DNA of 64,000 bases, taken from contig JAAYVF010000041.1 in assembly GCA_012517325.1 (NCBI GenBank), positions 1 to 64,000 of the forward strand. The letters run 5' to 3'. Numbering within the stretch: position 1 is the stretch's first letter; each line of letters begins with the position of its first letter. The DNA comes from Myxococcales bacterium (lineage in GTDB: Bacteria > Lernaellota > Lernaellaia > Lernaellales > Lernaellaceae). Both the position numbers and the translations under genes were made by a program. The notes beneath the pieces were generated by a model. It was given only the letters and a program-made list of their open reading frames with translations, ran no database searches and had not been told where the DNA came from. Positions 28,277 to 37,776 of the stretch are shown here, one piece after another.

Positions 28277-29374
28277 ATGAAAAGCATCCTCTACATTGAA
28301 GACAACCTGGAAAACAAGCTGCTTATCCGCCGCCTGTTGCGCGCGGCCGGCTATCAGGTTTACGAAGCCGACGATGGTCTCGAAGGCATCGAGATGGCGA
28401 CGCGCCACAAGCCCGATCTGATCATCATGGACATTAACCTGCCCGGGATGGACGGCTACGAAGCCACGACCAAAATCAAGGCGATTCCCGGTGTGTCGCA
28501 AGTGCCGATCGTGGCCCTGACCGCCTATGCGATGAAGGGCGACCGGGAAAAAAGCCTGGCGGCCGGCTGCGACGGCTACCTGCAAAAACCGATCGACCCC
28601 GACACCTTCGTCGCAACCATCGAGCAATACCTCTACGGCCATCGCGAGACGATCCTCCCCGACCAGCAACTTCATTATTTGAAGGAATACAGCCAACACC
28701 TGGTTTCGCGGCTGGAAGAGAAAATCCGCGAATTGCAAAAGAAAAACGAGGAGCTGGAATCCAAAACCCGCCAGATGGAAGAAACCTACATCGGCATCAT
28801 CGCTTCCCTGACGCGGGCCATCGAACAGAAGCACCCGTCGACCGCCGGCCATTCCGAACGAGTCACTCGTTACGCGCTGGCCATCGGCGACGCGATCGGC
28901 TTGTCCAAGCGCGATTTGAAAGTGCTGCGCCGAGCGGCGATTCTGCACGACGTCGGCAAAATCGTGATCGAACTTTCCGCCATCGATAAACCCGGCGAAC
29001 TGGCCGAGGAAGAATGGCTGATGGTCCGGCGCCACCCGGAAATCGGCGCCAAAATTCTGGAACCGCTAAGTTTTTTGTATCGTGAAATCGAAATCATTCG
29101 CAATCACCACGAGCGCCCGGACGGCAAGGGTTACCCGCGCGGATTGACCGGCGAGGAATTGGACGTGCTGACCGGCATTCTGACGGTTGCCGATGCGTTC
29201 GACGCCATGACCAGCACCCGCGCTTACAAAACGGCGATGAGCATCGAGGAATCCATCACCCACCTGGAAGAAAGCCGCAACACGCAGTTCATCCCGGAAG
29301 TGGTGGACACCTTCGTGAAATTGCTTCGTTCAGGCGAATTGGACGTCATCTTGCAGACCAAGCGTCAAATGTAA
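28277..29374 (+). CDS. Response regulator with HD-GYP c-di-GMP phosphodiesterase domain
   Basis: 365 residues. Receiver at 1-120 with acidic pair (IEDN), phospho-acceptor Asp52 (LIIMDINLPGMDG) and Lys (LQKP). A coiled coil (about 145-175) links it to an HD-GYP domain (about 180-350): SERVTRYA, ILHDVGK, HHERPDGKGYPRGL and VADAFDAMTSTRAY, with the HD and GYP residues intact. HD-GYP proteins hydrolyse cyclic di-GMP to pGpG or GMP. With the kinase just upstream it forms a two-component route for lowering c-di-GMP in response to an unknown signal. No diguanylate cyclase is in the window. Confidence 0.9.
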   Translation: MKSILYIEDNLENKLLIRRLLRAAGYQVYEADDGLEGIEMATRHKPDLIIMDINLPGMDGYEATTKIKAIPGVSQVPIVALTAYAMKGDREKSLAAGCDGYLQKPIDPDTFVATIEQYLYGHRETILPDQQLHYLKEYSQHLVSRLEEKIRELQKKNEELESKTRQMEETYIGIIASLTRAIEQKHPSTAGHSERVTRYALAIGDAIGLSKRDLKVLRRAAILHDVGKIVIELSAIDKPGELAEEEWLMVRRHPEIGAKILEPLSFLYREIEIIRNHHERPDGKGYPRGLTGEELDVLTGILTVADAFDAMTSTRAYKTAMSIEESITHLEESRNTQFIPEVVDTFVKLLRSGELDVILQTKRQM

Positions 29375-29414
29375 ATAAAGTGAATTAATCAACATCTTGA
29401 TCGTTCGTCCATGA

Positions 29415-29444
29415 TTGACACCATCGGTGGCGCAATGGTAGATT
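29415..29444 (+). promoter_or_regulatory. Candidate promoter of the pyrimidine gene run
   Basis: A consensus TTGACA at 29415-29420 is followed after 18 bases by TAGATT (29439-29444), four of six matches to TATAAT. The transcript would begin about 45 bases before pyrR. I see no PyrR-type attenuator hairpin in the short leader. Confidence 0.4.
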
Positions 29445-29496
29445 TGCGCCGCTCGAAAACGGATCGCTCTTCACCAAAAACCCAGGATAGAAGCGC

Positions 29497-30063
29497 ATGA
29501 CTATCGTTCATCGACGCCGAATCATGAATGCCGAACGGGTCGACCGGACCATCCGCCGCATCGCGGCCGAGGTGATCGAGGATTGCCCCGATTTGAAACA
29601 GTTGGCCTTGATCGGTATTCGGACAGGCGGGGTCAACCTGACCTTGCGCCTGGCCGATTTTCTGAAAGCCACCGAGAACATCGACGTCCCCATCGGGATG
29701 CTGGATATCACCTTGTACCGCGACGATCTGGACGGCCGGACACCGCTCTTGAAAAAGACGGAAATCGAATTCGACATCGACGACAAATGGATCGTGCTGG
29801 TCGACGACGTGCTGTTCACCGGCCGCACGTTCCGCGCCGCGCTGGACGCCCTGATGGATTACGGGCGCCCGTCCTGCATCCGCGCGGCGGTGCTGATCGA
29901 CCGGCGCGCCCACCGCGAGTTGCCGATCCAACCGGACTACTACGGGCAAATTCTAGATACGGCCCGCGAGGAAAAAGTCGAGGTGAGCATCGCCGCCGGG
30001 CGCGGCCGCACCGACAAGGTCGCCGTACTGACCGAAGTCGATTCCGAGGAGGGCCAGGAATGA
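29497..30063 (+). CDS. pyrR: PyrR bifunctional regulator / uracil phosphoribosyltransferase
   Basis: 188 residues with the type I phosphoribosyltransferase fold. The PRPP loop is [13 protein letters not shown], and [14 protein letters not shown] and [10 protein letters not shown] are PyrR hallmarks. In many bacteria PyrR binds pyr mRNA leaders in response to UMP and also has uracil phosphoribosyltransferase activity. It is first in the pyr genes and its stop overlaps the pyrB start (ATGA). No leader attenuator was recognised, so either control works differently or the enzyme function dominates. Confidence 0.92.
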   Translation: MTIVHRRRIMNAERVDRTIRRIAAEVIEDCPDLKQLALIGIRTGGVNLTLRLADFLKATENIDVPIGMLDITLYRDDLDGRTPLLKKTEIEFDIDDKWIVLVDDVLFTGRTFRAALDALMDYGRPSCIRAAVLIDRRAHRELPIQPDYYGQILDTAREEKVEVSIAAGRGRTDKVAVLTEVDSEEGQE

Positions 30064-30983
30064 AGCTCAACCGCAAGGACATCCTGGGGTTGAAGGATTT
30101 GTCGGTTGCGGAAATCAACTTGATCCTCAACACCGCCGATTCCTTCCGCGAGTTCGTCGCTCGCCGGGTGAAAAAGGCGCCGGCCCTGCAAGGGCGCACG
30201 GTCGTCAACCTGTTTTACGAAAAATCCACCCGCACCCGCACGAGCTTCGAAATCGCCGCCAAACGGCTCTCGGCCGACGTGGTGAATTTCACCGCTTCCG
30301 AAAGTTCGGTGGGCAAGGGCGAGACCTTTCTCGATACGGTCCGCAACATCGACGCGATGCATCCCGACGTGATCGTCATCCGGCACGGTTGCGCGGGCGC
30401 GCCGCACATGCTGGCCAAGATGATCGAGCCGGGGGTGATCAACGCGGGCGACGGCGCGCACGAGCATCCCAGCCAGGCGCTGTTGGACATGCTGATGATC
30501 CGCGACGAGAAAAAGGGCTTCGACGGCCTGCGCGTGGCGATCATCGGCGACATTTCCCACAGCCGGGTGGCGCGCTCCAACATTTACGGGCTGACGCGGA
30601 TGGGCGCCGAGGTGCGCATCGCCGGCCCGGCCACGATGATGCCGGTCGGCATCGAGAAGCTGGGCGTGCAGGTGTTTTCCAATCCCGACGAGGCGATCCG
30701 CGGGGTCGACGTCATCATGATGCTGCGCATTCAGCTCGAACGACAGAACCGGCCGTTGTTTTCCAGCACCCGCGAATACAGCCGGTATTTCGGCCTCAAC
30801 GAAAAGCGGCTCAAACTGGCCAAGAAGGACGCGATCATCATGCATCCCGGCCCAATGAACCGCGGCGTGGAAATCGACTCCGAAACCGCCGACGGCGCTC
30901 GGTCGCGCATTCTCAACCAGGTGACCAACGGGGTCGCGGTGCGCATGGCCCTCTTGTATCTCGTGACCGGAGGTGGCAATTGA
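30060..30983 (+). CDS. pyrB: Aspartate carbamoyltransferase, catalytic subunit
   Basis: 307 residues. It joins carbamoyl phosphate and aspartate to carbamoyl-aspartate. The carbamoyl-phosphate loop [13 protein letters not shown], the HPSQALLDM motif and the [10 protein letters not shown] segment are all present. No pyrI regulatory subunit is nearby; with pyrC directly downstream, it may form the noncatalytic-DHOase or DHOase-bound type of complex seen in other bacteria. It overlaps both neighbours by four bases (ATGA in front, TTGA behind). Confidence 0.95.
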   Translation: MKLNRKDILGLKDLSVAEINLILNTADSFREFVARRVKKAPALQGRTVVNLFYEKSTRTRTSFEIAAKRLSADVVNFTASESSVGKGETFLDTVRNIDAMHPDVIVIRHGCAGAPHMLAKMIEPGVINAGDGAHEHPSQALLDMLMIRDEKKGFDGLRVAIIGDISHSRVARSNIYGLTRMGAEVRIAGPATMMPVGIEKLGVQVFSNPDEAIRGVDVIMMLRIQLERQNRPLFSSTREYSRYFGLNEKRLKLAKKDAIIMHPGPMNRGVEIDSETADGARSRILNQVTNGVAVRMALLYLVTGGGN

Positions 30984-32251
30984 AAACGCTCATCCACGGC
31001 GGACGGGTCATCGATCCGTCGCAGAACATCGATGCGCCGTTCGACGTCCTGATCCAGGCCGGTAAGATCGTCGAGCTGACGGCGCCGGGTAAATTCAAAG
31101 GCCAGGCCAAAAAGCTCGACGCGGCCGGTTGCGTGGTGGCGCCGGGGTTCGTCGACCTGCACACGCACCTGCGCGAACCGGGCTTCGAAGGCCGCGAGAC
31201 CATCTTCACCGGGTCGCGGGCCGCGGTGGCCGGCGGCTTCACCAGCATCTGCTGCATGGCCAACACCGATCCGGTCAACGACAATTACACGATCACCGGC
31301 TTCATTCTCGGCCAGGCGCGGCAGGCGCTGTGCAAGGTCTACCCGGTCGGCGCGTCCACGATCGGCCTGAAGGGCGAGGCCATCGCCAGCCTGCTCCAGA
31401 TGAAGGAATCCGGCGTCATCGCCTACAGCAACGACGGCGTGCCGATCCGCAACAGCGAATTGCAGCGCCGCATCTTCGAACTGGCGCGCCAGGCGGGCAT
31501 GGTCGTGCTCAGCCATGCCGAGGACCCCGACATGATCGCCGACGGCCTGATGCACGAAGGCCCGACCAGCACCGAGAACGGCTTGCCGGGCATTCCCGAC
31601 GCCGCCGAGGAAATCGCGGTAGCGCGCGACATCCTGCTGGCCAAATTGACCCGCTGCCGCCTGCACATCTGCCACCTGTCCACCGCCGGCGCCCTCGATC
31701 TGGTGCGCTGGGCGAAACAGAAGAAGATCCCCGTGACCTGCGAGGTGACGCCGCACCACTTCACCCTGATCGACGAGGACGTCCGCGAATACGACACCAA
31801 CTGCAAGATGTCGCCGCCGCTGCGTTCGCGCGCCGACCGGGCGGCCTTGATCAAAGGCCTGGCCGACGGCGCGGTCGACGCGATCGCCACCGACCACGCG
31901 CCGCACGGCCGCATCCATAAGCAGATCGAATTCGACAAGGCGGCCAACGGCATCATCGGCCTGGAAACGGCGCTGGGCCTGACCCTGCGGCTCGTCCACC
32001 AGAAAAAACTGACGCTGCGCCGCGCGATTGAACTGTTGTCGACCTCGCCGGCCGCGATCGTCGGCCTGCCGGCCGGCTCGCTGGCGCCCGGGCGCCCCGC
32101 GGACGTCACCGTGTTCAATCCGGACGAGGAATTCGATTACACGGCGGCCCGGGTGCAGTCGAAATCGCGGAACACGCCCTTTCTCGGCTGGCGACTGCCG
32201 GGCGTCATTCGTTACACCATTGTCGATGGCAAGATCGCCTATCAGGGATAA
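30980..32251 (+). CDS. pyrC: Dihydroorotase
   Basis: 423 residues, amidohydrolase fold, type I/III dihydroorotase that cyclises carbamoyl-aspartate. Metal-binding HTHLREPG near residue 60, the later His residues in HICHLS and the DHAPH motif near residue 310 are all present, so it looks catalytically competent rather than a PyrX pseudoenzyme. The start chosen is TTG at 30980, which overlaps the pyrB stop and sits six bases after GGAGGTG; the upstream open frame lies inside pyrB in another frame. Confidence 0.94.
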   Translation: MKTLIHGGRVIDPSQNIDAPFDVLIQAGKIVELTAPGKFKGQAKKLDAAGCVVAPGFVDLHTHLREPGFEGRETIFTGSRAAVAGGFTSICCMANTDPVNDNYTITGFILGQARQALCKVYPVGASTIGLKGEAIASLLQMKESGVIAYSNDGVPIRNSELQRRIFELARQAGMVVLSHAEDPDMIADGLMHEGPTSTENGLPGIPDAAEEIAVARDILLAKLTRCRLHICHLSTAGALDLVRWAKQKKIPVTCEVTPHHFTLIDEDVREYDTNCKMSPPLRSRADRAALIKGLADGAVDAIATDHAPHGRIHKQIEFDKAANGIIGLETALGLTLRLVHQKKLTLRRAIELLSTSPAAIVGLPAGSLAPGRPADVTVFNPDEEFDYTAARVQSKSRNTPFLGWRLPGVIRYTIVDGKIAYQG

Positions 32252-32254
32252 CCC

Positions 32255-32875
32255 ATGTCCGTGGAACTGTATTTGGATGAATTGCAACGCTACGCCGACG
32301 AAAACTTCCACGTCGATCTGCTGGCCGCCCGCGTCGAATATTTCGCCGGCATGGGCAGCATCAACGAGGACGACGAGCTTTTCGAGGCGCATCTGGACCG
32401 TTTTCTCGACTGGTTTTTGTTCGAACGGGTTTTGCCGCACGGCCGGCAGACCCCGCTCGCGGCTTTCATCCAGGCGCAACAAGACCGGCTACCGGCGGAA
32501 AACCTGCGCCTGTACGAAGGATTTTTAAAGAACGTGCACAGCCTGTTCAGCGTGCAAAAAATCGACAAAACCGGCGTGCATTTGCGCGACCTGGCCGATA
32601 AAATAAAATACTTCGTCGTCGAGGAAGTGCCCAACGCCTTTACCAAGGGGCAGGTTTTCGAAGCGCGCTTGCTGCCGCTCGGCGACGAATGGTACTTCAG
32701 TAAGGGTTACATCTTTCACCCGTTGTCGGCCGCCAAGGCGATTGAAAAAAAGGTCAAGCACCTGGATCCGCGCGATCGGGACGCTTATCGCACCTTCATT
32801 CGCGAACTGGCCTTGCGCCGCCTGAAGGCCGATCGCTACAAGCACATCGAGCCCGCGCAGTTCTATCGGTTCTAA
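32255..32875 (+). CDS. Uncharacterised cytosolic protein
   Basis: 206 residues, no signal or membrane segment. The N-terminal half is helical with aromatic-rich FLDWFLFERVLPHGRQTPL; the middle has LYEGFLKNVHSLFSVQKI then VHLRDLADKIKYFV; the C-terminal part contains FEARLLPLGDEWYFSKGYIFHP. This pattern (helical head, small beta domain, FHP) recurs in uncharacterised deltaproteobacterial proteins, but I cannot name a function. It sits between pyrC (3-base gap) and the radical SAM gene (1-base TAATG overlap), so it is translated with both. Confidence 0.7.
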   Translation: MSVELYLDELQRYADENFHVDLLAARVEYFAGMGSINEDDELFEAHLDRFLDWFLFERVLPHGRQTPLAAFIQAQQDRLPAENLRLYEGFLKNVHSLFSVQKIDKTGVHLRDLADKIKYFVVEEVPNAFTKGQVFEARLLPLGDEWYFSKGYIFHPLSAAKAIEKKVKHLDPRDRDAYRTFIRELALRRLKADRYKHIEPAQFYRF

Positions 32876-33777
32876 TGGAAACCTTGCTGCCGGCGGCCCA
32901 ACATCTGGCGGCGGTGCGGGAACTGCACCGTCTCTTGTCTCCCTGCCGGATTTGCCCGCGCCGATGCGGCGCTGACCGCCTCGCCGGCAAGCGCGGCGCC
33001 TGCGGCGCCGAATCGATCGTCGAGCTGGCCTCGGCGACGGTCCATCGCGGCGAGGAGCCGCCGATCAGCGGTGCCGACGGGTCGGGCACGCTGTTCTTCT
33101 CACATTGCGTCTTGCGCTGCCTTTATTGCCAGAACTGGCCGATCAGCCAGCAAGGCGTCGGCCGGCGGTTGAGCATCGAGGAAGTCGCTGAGCGCATGCT
33201 CGCCCTGCAAAAAAGCGGCGTGCACAACATCAACCTGGTCAATCCCACGCACTATTGGCCGCAAATCGCCGCCGCGGCGTATCTGGCGCGCCGGCGCGGC
33301 CTGACCATCCCGCTGCTCGCCAATACGAGCGGCTACGAAAACATCGAGATCCTGGCTTTGCTCGATGGAATCGTGCAAATCTGGCTGCCGGATTTCAAAT
33401 ATATGGACCGCCGGTTGGCCCGGCGCCTGTCCGGCCGCGACGATCTGCCCGCCACGAATTTTCGCGCGGTGCGGTATCTGTGCCGGAAATACGGACCGCT
33501 ACGGATCGCCGACAACGGCCTGGCCGACGGCGGGGTGTTGATCCGCCACCTCGTCTTGCCGGGCCAGGTCGCGCAGAGCCGGCGGGTGCTGCGCGTGCTG
33601 ACGCGTCGCCTCGGCCGGCGAATCCCGGTCAGCTTGATGACCCAATACTTTCCGGCGTATAAAGCGCATGATGATTCCGCGTTATGCCGGCCGTTGAACC
33701 GAACCGAAAAACGGCGCGTCTGGCGGGCCGCCCGGCGGTTCGGTATCCGGCAAGGCTGGAGGCAACAAGATGGATGA
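32875..33777 (+). CDS. PflX-like radical SAM protein (COG1313 type)
   Basis: 300 residues. The radical SAM cluster motif is CVLRCLYCQN (Cys78, Cys82, Cys85). An N-terminal cysteine set, CRICPRRCG with a later GACG (Cys24, 27, 31, 43), is typical of this PflA-related family and could bind metal or a second cluster. VNPTHYWPQI, LLANTSGYE and LPDFKYMD are further family segments. The family is thought to act like a glycyl-radical activator, but its target is unknown and no glycyl-radical enzyme is in the window. The last eight bases overlap the next gene. Confidence 0.8.
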   Translation: METLLPAAQHLAAVRELHRLLSPCRICPRRCGADRLAGKRGACGAESIVELASATVHRGEEPPISGADGSGTLFFSHCVLRCLYCQNWPISQQGVGRRLSIEEVAERMLALQKSGVHNINLVNPTHYWPQIAAAAYLARRRGLTIPLLANTSGYENIEILALLDGIVQIWLPDFKYMDRRLARRLSGRDDLPATNFRAVRYLCRKYGPLRIADNGLADGGVLIRHLVLPGQVAQSRRVLRVLTRRLGRRIPVSLMTQYFPAYKAHDDSALCRPLNRTEKRRVWRAARRFGIRQGWRQQDG

Positions 33778-34507
33778 GATCAGGCAGACAGTGGAGCAGC
33801 TCCGCGCCACGGTGACCTCGCACCTGGAAAACAAGAACGGCGATGCCCGCTTTTCCGACGTCGGCGCCTTCGTGCGCGAACAGGTGGTCCGCCTGTTGAA
33901 ACGCAAGGATTTGCGCATCGGCTTCGAAGTGATTTTGAACGACTTGCGCAACGTCTTCACCGGCTTTGAAACGTTCGATCACGAGTATCAACGGCAATTC
34001 CTGGAAGACGCGATGCGCCTGATCGAACAAGTGGAAGTGATGATCGCGGCCGACAAGGTGCTCAACAGCGAGCGCCTGACGCTGCCCAGCCCGCCGCCGA
34101 CGACGATCGATCTGGTGAAAAACAAAATCGACAAATACGTGCAAATCGCGCGCGAACAGAAAGAACGGTTGCACAAAGACCAGCAAATGCGGCGGATTTC
34201 GCGCCGCCATCCACGTCCGGTGACCAAGCCGGTCATTTCCGACACCGACGACGTGGTCGACGAGGCCCGCATGGATCTGGTGTTCGCCGACTCCAAACTC
34301 GTCGAACCGCCGCGCCGCCAGGATCAGCGCAACCGCGGCTACCGCCGGCCGCACGAACAACAACCGCAACCAAACGCCAATCCACCCAAAGCCGCCGGCG
34401 GCAACCCCGGTAGCGGCGGTGGCAGCGGCAGCGGCAGCGGTGGCGGCGAGCCCCGACCGGCCGGCGATAAACCGCGACGCCGCAACCGTCGGCCGCGCCG
34501 GAAGTAA
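33770..34507 (+). CDS. Uncharacterised protein with long basic disordered tail
   Basis: 245 residues. Residues 1 to about 145 are mostly helical (FVREQVVRLLKRKDLRIGFEVI, LEDAMRLIEQVEVMIAADKVL). After about 145 the chain is disordered: Arg/His-rich, Gln/Asn/Pro-rich, a Gly/Ser run (GGGSGSGSGGGE) and a final RRRNRRPRRK. Such a tail suggests nucleic acid or ribosome binding, but no family was recognised. It overlaps the radical SAM gene in front and lies 31 bases before recG. Confidence 0.6.
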   Translation: MDEIRQTVEQLRATVTSHLENKNGDARFSDVGAFVREQVVRLLKRKDLRIGFEVILNDLRNVFTGFETFDHEYQRQFLEDAMRLIEQVEVMIAADKVLNSERLTLPSPPPTTIDLVKNKIDKYVQIAREQKERLHKDQQMRRISRRHPRPVTKPVISDTDDVVDEARMDLVFADSKLVEPPRRQDQRNRGYRRPHEQQPQPNANPPKAAGGNPGSGGGSGSGSGGGEPRPAGDKPRRRNRRPRRK

Positions 34508-34538
34508 TCATTCGCCGCCGCCAGCGACGGATGAGTCC

Positions 34539-36644
34539 ATGACCGTGACCGTCCCTTATCATTGCCGCTATCTCGAACCGATCGGCGTCTTGCCGGGCGT
34601 CGGCCCGAAAATCGCCTCGCTTTTCGAACGCAAGGGCATCCGCACCGTCGCGGATCTGCTCTATACCCTGCCGGCCCGCTACGACGACCGGCGGCTCGTT
34701 TCGCCCATTGCGGCGCTTGAGCCCGGCCGGCCGGCCACGGTACGCGGGACGCTGATCCAGGTTCGGTCGACGGGTGGACGCGGACGGTTGCGCCGCACCG
34801 TCGCGGAACTGGCCGATGACAGCGGGACCATCGCCGTCGTCTGGTTCGGCTTCGCCGGGCAGCGTTTCGCGAAGGGCGATCGCGTTCAGCTCAGCGGCCC
34901 GGTGGACAGCTATCAGGACAAGCTGCAACTGCAAAATCCTGACGGCGATATCTATGCCGACGACTTGCCGCCGCCGGCGACCATCGTGCCGCTTTACAGC
35001 GAACTGGAGGGAATCGGCCAGCGGACCTGGCGGAAATTGCAGCGCGTGGCCGGCGAACGGTTCGCCGGCGACTGGATCGGCGGCGTGCCGGCGCCGCTGC
35101 GCGAACGGTCCGGGCTGCTGACCGTCGGCGCGGCGCTGGGCTTTCTGCATCAACCGCCGGCCGATCTGCCGGGCGACGTCGAAAAGTTGTTGACCCCGGA
35201 TTCGCCGCCATTGCGCAGCCTAATCTGGGAGGAATGGTTCGTCTTTCAACTGGCGATGCAGTTGCGGCGCCGCCTGTTCGCCCGCGCGACGGGCATCGCG
35301 TTCCATTGCGAGTCGTCGCGGCTGGACGCGTTGCTCGCGTCTCTGCCGTTTTCGTTGACCGCCGATCAGGCGAATACCTGGCGGGAAATTCTGGCCGATT
35401 TGCAAAGCGACCGGCCGATGCATCGCCTGCTGCATGGTGAAGTCGGCTCGGGAAAAACGATCCTGGCGGTCCTGGCCGCGTTCGTGGCCGCGCAAAGCGG
35501 TTATCAGACCGCGATCCTGGCGCCCACCGAAATCCTCGCCGAGCAGCATTGGGAGCGGTTTTCGCGGATTCTGGAGCCGCTCGGCGTCTCCTGCGTGCTC
35601 TTGATCGGCACCGAGGCGCCGCCGAAAAAGCGCCGCCTCAAGGATCTGGTGCGGTTAGGCAGCGCGCAAGTGGTAATCGGCACGCATGCGTTGCTGAGCG
35701 GTGACGTCGAATTTCCCCGGCTCGGACTGGCGGTGATCGACGAGCAGCACAAATTCGGGGTCGAACAACGCGCCAAACTGGTGAGCAAGGGCGTCCGGCC
35801 GGATGTGCTGGTCCTCAGCGCCACGCCGATCCCGCGTTCGCTGGCGCTGACGATGTGCGGCGATCTGGATATTTCCGTCTTGCGCGAAAAGCCGGGCGGC
35901 GAGGGAAAGGTGACCACCCACCTGATGACGCGCGCGGACCGTGTGTCGATGTATCGGGAGGTCGCCGACCGGCTGCGGCAAGGTCGGCGCGGGTATATCG
36001 TCGCGCCGCGTTTGGCCGCCGCGACGGAAGGGCAGAGCGACGCGGTGCAGTTGCACGCCGAATTGAAAAACGGCCCGCTGGCCGAATTCCGATTGGAAGT
36101 GCTGCACGGCAAGGTTATGCCCGAGGCGCGCCGCCGGATCATCGCGGCCTTGGCGGCGGGCGAACTGGACGCGATCGTCGCCACGACCGTCGTCGAGGTC
36201 GGCTTGGATATCCCGAACGCCGGGTTGCTGGTGGTGGAGAACGCCGAACGGTTCGGGTTGAGTCAATTGCATCAGATGCGCGGCCGGATCGGTCGGGACG
36301 GCGCCGAAGCCCTCTGCCTGCTCTCGTACGACGAAGCAAGCGGCGAAAAATCACTGGAGCGCCTGCGCCTGCTGGCCTCCTGTCACGATGGTTTTGCGAT
36401 CGCCGAAGCCGACTTGAAATTGCGCGGTCCCGGCGAAATGATGGGCGCCCGGCAGAGCGGTCTGCCGCCGCTCCGCTTCGGTAAATGGATCCAGCGTGAG
36501 CTGTCGCTGCTGGAAGATATCCACCGGGCCGCCGCCGAGGTTCTGGCCGCCGATCCGGCTCTCGCGGATCCGGCGCATCACTGGGCGAAAATGGTCGCCT
36601 TGCAGCGCTGGGGAGCCTGGCTGGGTGAAGGAGGATACGGATGA
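34539..36644 (+). CDS. recG: ATP-dependent DNA helicase RecG
   Basis: 701 residues, close to the 690-residue norm. RecG reverses stalled replication forks and migrates Holliday junctions. The N-terminal wedge domain has the helix-hairpin-helix-like GVLPGVGPKIASLFERKGI. Helicase motifs follow: I HGEVGSGKT, Ia APTEILAEQHW, II IDEQHKFGVEQR, III LSATPIPRSLALT, V VVEVGLDIPNA and VI HQMRGRIGRDG. The C-terminal TRG-type region is present. The start chosen is the first ATG after the previous stop; the frame upstream overlaps the poly-Gly coding region of the preceding gene. Its stop overlaps lipA (ATGA). Confidence 0.95.
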   Translation: MTVTVPYHCRYLEPIGVLPGVGPKIASLFERKGIRTVADLLYTLPARYDDRRLVSPIAALEPGRPATVRGTLIQVRSTGGRGRLRRTVAELADDSGTIAVVWFGFAGQRFAKGDRVQLSGPVDSYQDKLQLQNPDGDIYADDLPPPATIVPLYSELEGIGQRTWRKLQRVAGERFAGDWIGGVPAPLRERSGLLTVGAALGFLHQPPADLPGDVEKLLTPDSPPLRSLIWEEWFVFQLAMQLRRRLFARATGIAFHCESSRLDALLASLPFSLTADQANTWREILADLQSDRPMHRLLHGEVGSGKTILAVLAAFVAAQSGYQTAILAPTEILAEQHWERFSRILEPLGVSCVLLIGTEAPPKKRRLKDLVRLGSAQVVIGTHALLSGDVEFPRLGLAVIDEQHKFGVEQRAKLVSKGVRPDVLVLSATPIPRSLALTMCGDLDISVLREKPGGEGKVTTHLMTRADRVSMYREVADRLRQGRRGYIVAPRLAAATEGQSDAVQLHAELKNGPLAEFRLEVLHGKVMPEARRRIIAALAAGELDAIVATTVVEVGLDIPNAGLLVVENAERFGLSQLHQMRGRIGRDGAEALCLLSYDEASGEKSLERLRLLASCHDGFAIAEADLKLRGPGEMMGARQSGLPPLRFGKWIQRELSLLEDIHRAAAEVLAADPALADPAHHWAKMVALQRWGAWLGEGGYG

Positions 36645-37540
36645 GTTCGCGCCTGCCGCCCTGGCTGCGCCGCACCAAACAGGATTTGGCCCGTCTGCAC
36701 GAAATGAAACGCAAGCTGCGCGGGCAGGGGCTCCACACCGTCTGCGAGGAGGCGCGCTGCCCTAATATCGGCGAGTGCTTCGGTCGCACCACCGCGACGT
36801 TTCTGATCATGGGGCCGGTCTGTTCGCGACACTGCGGCTTCTGCAATGTCGCCGCCGGCCATCCGGCGCCCCTCGATCCCGAGGAGCCCTACCATGTCGC
36901 GCAAGCCGCCAAGGATCTCGGGTTGCGCCACGTGGTGATCACCAGCGTCACCCGTGACGATCTGCCGCTGGGCGGCGCCGGGCATTTCGTCGAAACGATC
37001 CTGGCGGTCCGGGAGACGTTGCCGGCGGCGACCATCGAAGTGCTGACCCCCGACTTCCAGGCCGACGAGACGGCGCTCGTGGCCATCGCCCAGGCGCCGA
37101 TCCAGGTTTTCAACCACAACGTGGAGACGGTGGCGCGCCTGTACCCGACGGCGCGGCCGCAAGCCGATTACCGGCGCAGCCTCTTTGTTCTCAAATGCCT
37201 GGCGGCCCTGCGGCCGGACATCCTGGTGAAAAGCGGCTTCATGCTGGGCCTCGGCGAAACCGACGCGGAAGTGGTGGAACTGCTGGCCGATCTGCGGGCG
37301 CACCGCGTGAATGCGCTGACGATCGGTCAATATCTGCGGCCTCGGCTGGCGAATTTGCCGGTCGAACGCTACGTTCCGCCGGAGGAATTCGCCGCCTGGG
37401 AAGACCGTGCGAAAAACGCCGGTTTTGCGCACGTCGCCGCCGGTCCGCTGGTGCGCTCGTCCTATCAGGCGGATCGTTTTCTCGCCGACGAAACCCGACC
37501 GCTTGCTTTGCGTTCCGAATCCGATATACAAAATGATTGA
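36641..37540 (+). CDS. lipA: Lipoyl synthase
   Basis: 299 residues. A radical SAM enzyme that inserts two sulfurs into the octanoyl chain on lipoyl domains. The auxiliary cluster motif is CEEARCPNIGEC (Cys35, 40, 46) and the radical SAM motif is CSRHCGFC (Cys61, 65, 68); the C-terminal VRSSYQAD supplies the Ser ligand of the auxiliary cluster. All ligands needed for activity are present. lipB is not in the window. It begins within the recG stop codon. Confidence 0.96.
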   Translation: MSSRLPPWLRRTKQDLARLHEMKRKLRGQGLHTVCEEARCPNIGECFGRTTATFLIMGPVCSRHCGFCNVAAGHPAPLDPEEPYHVAQAAKDLGLRHVVITSVTRDDLPLGGAGHFVETILAVRETLPAATIEVLTPDFQADETALVAIAQAPIQVFNHNVETVARLYPTARPQADYRRSLFVLKCLAALRPDILVKSGFMLGLGETDAEVVELLADLRAHRVNALTIGQYLRPRLANLPVERYVPPEEFAAWEDRAKNAGFAHVAAGPLVRSSYQADRFLADETRPLALRSESDIQND

Positions 37541-37563
37541 AACCCAAGCGAGGAGGGGTTCTG

Positions 37564-37776
37564 ATGGGTTTTTATAATCTCGAAGAGATCATCGCCGCCC
37601 ACAAAAAAGGTCAATTGGAAGCGAAATTGGTCGATTACGACTTGAACGATCTCGCCTTTCTGATTCACGAGATGATCGGCTTCGCGAAAAAGCAGAATCG
37701 GCAAAAGGATCTGGTTTCGTTGATCAACACCCTTGAGAATATTATGGACGAACGGCAAAGAACCCAAAAAGATTAA
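37564..37776 (+). CDS. Small helical protein of unknown function
   Basis: 70 residues, all predicted helical, beginning MGFYNLEEIIAAHKKGQLEA. The start at 37564 has GAGGAGG at ideal distance; the frame can be read from 37537 but without a site. It is squeezed between lipA (23 bases) and ldcA, whose start immediately follows its stop, so it is a real translated gene. No family was recognised. Confidence 0.72.
   Translation: MGFYNLEEIIAAHKKGQLEAKLVDYDLNDLAFLIHEMIGFAKKQNRQKDLVSLINTLENIMDERQRTQKD

Noticed and set aside
30980-32251. Dihydroorotase as an inactive PyrX-type pseudoenzyme
   Set aside because: The HTH and DHAPH metal-binding motifs are both intact.
32875-33777. Radical SAM gene as the AmrS partner of the MEMO1-AMMECR1 fusion
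   Set aside because: Its Cys spacing and flanking motifs fit the PflX (COG1313) type better, and it lies 16 kb away in a different operon.
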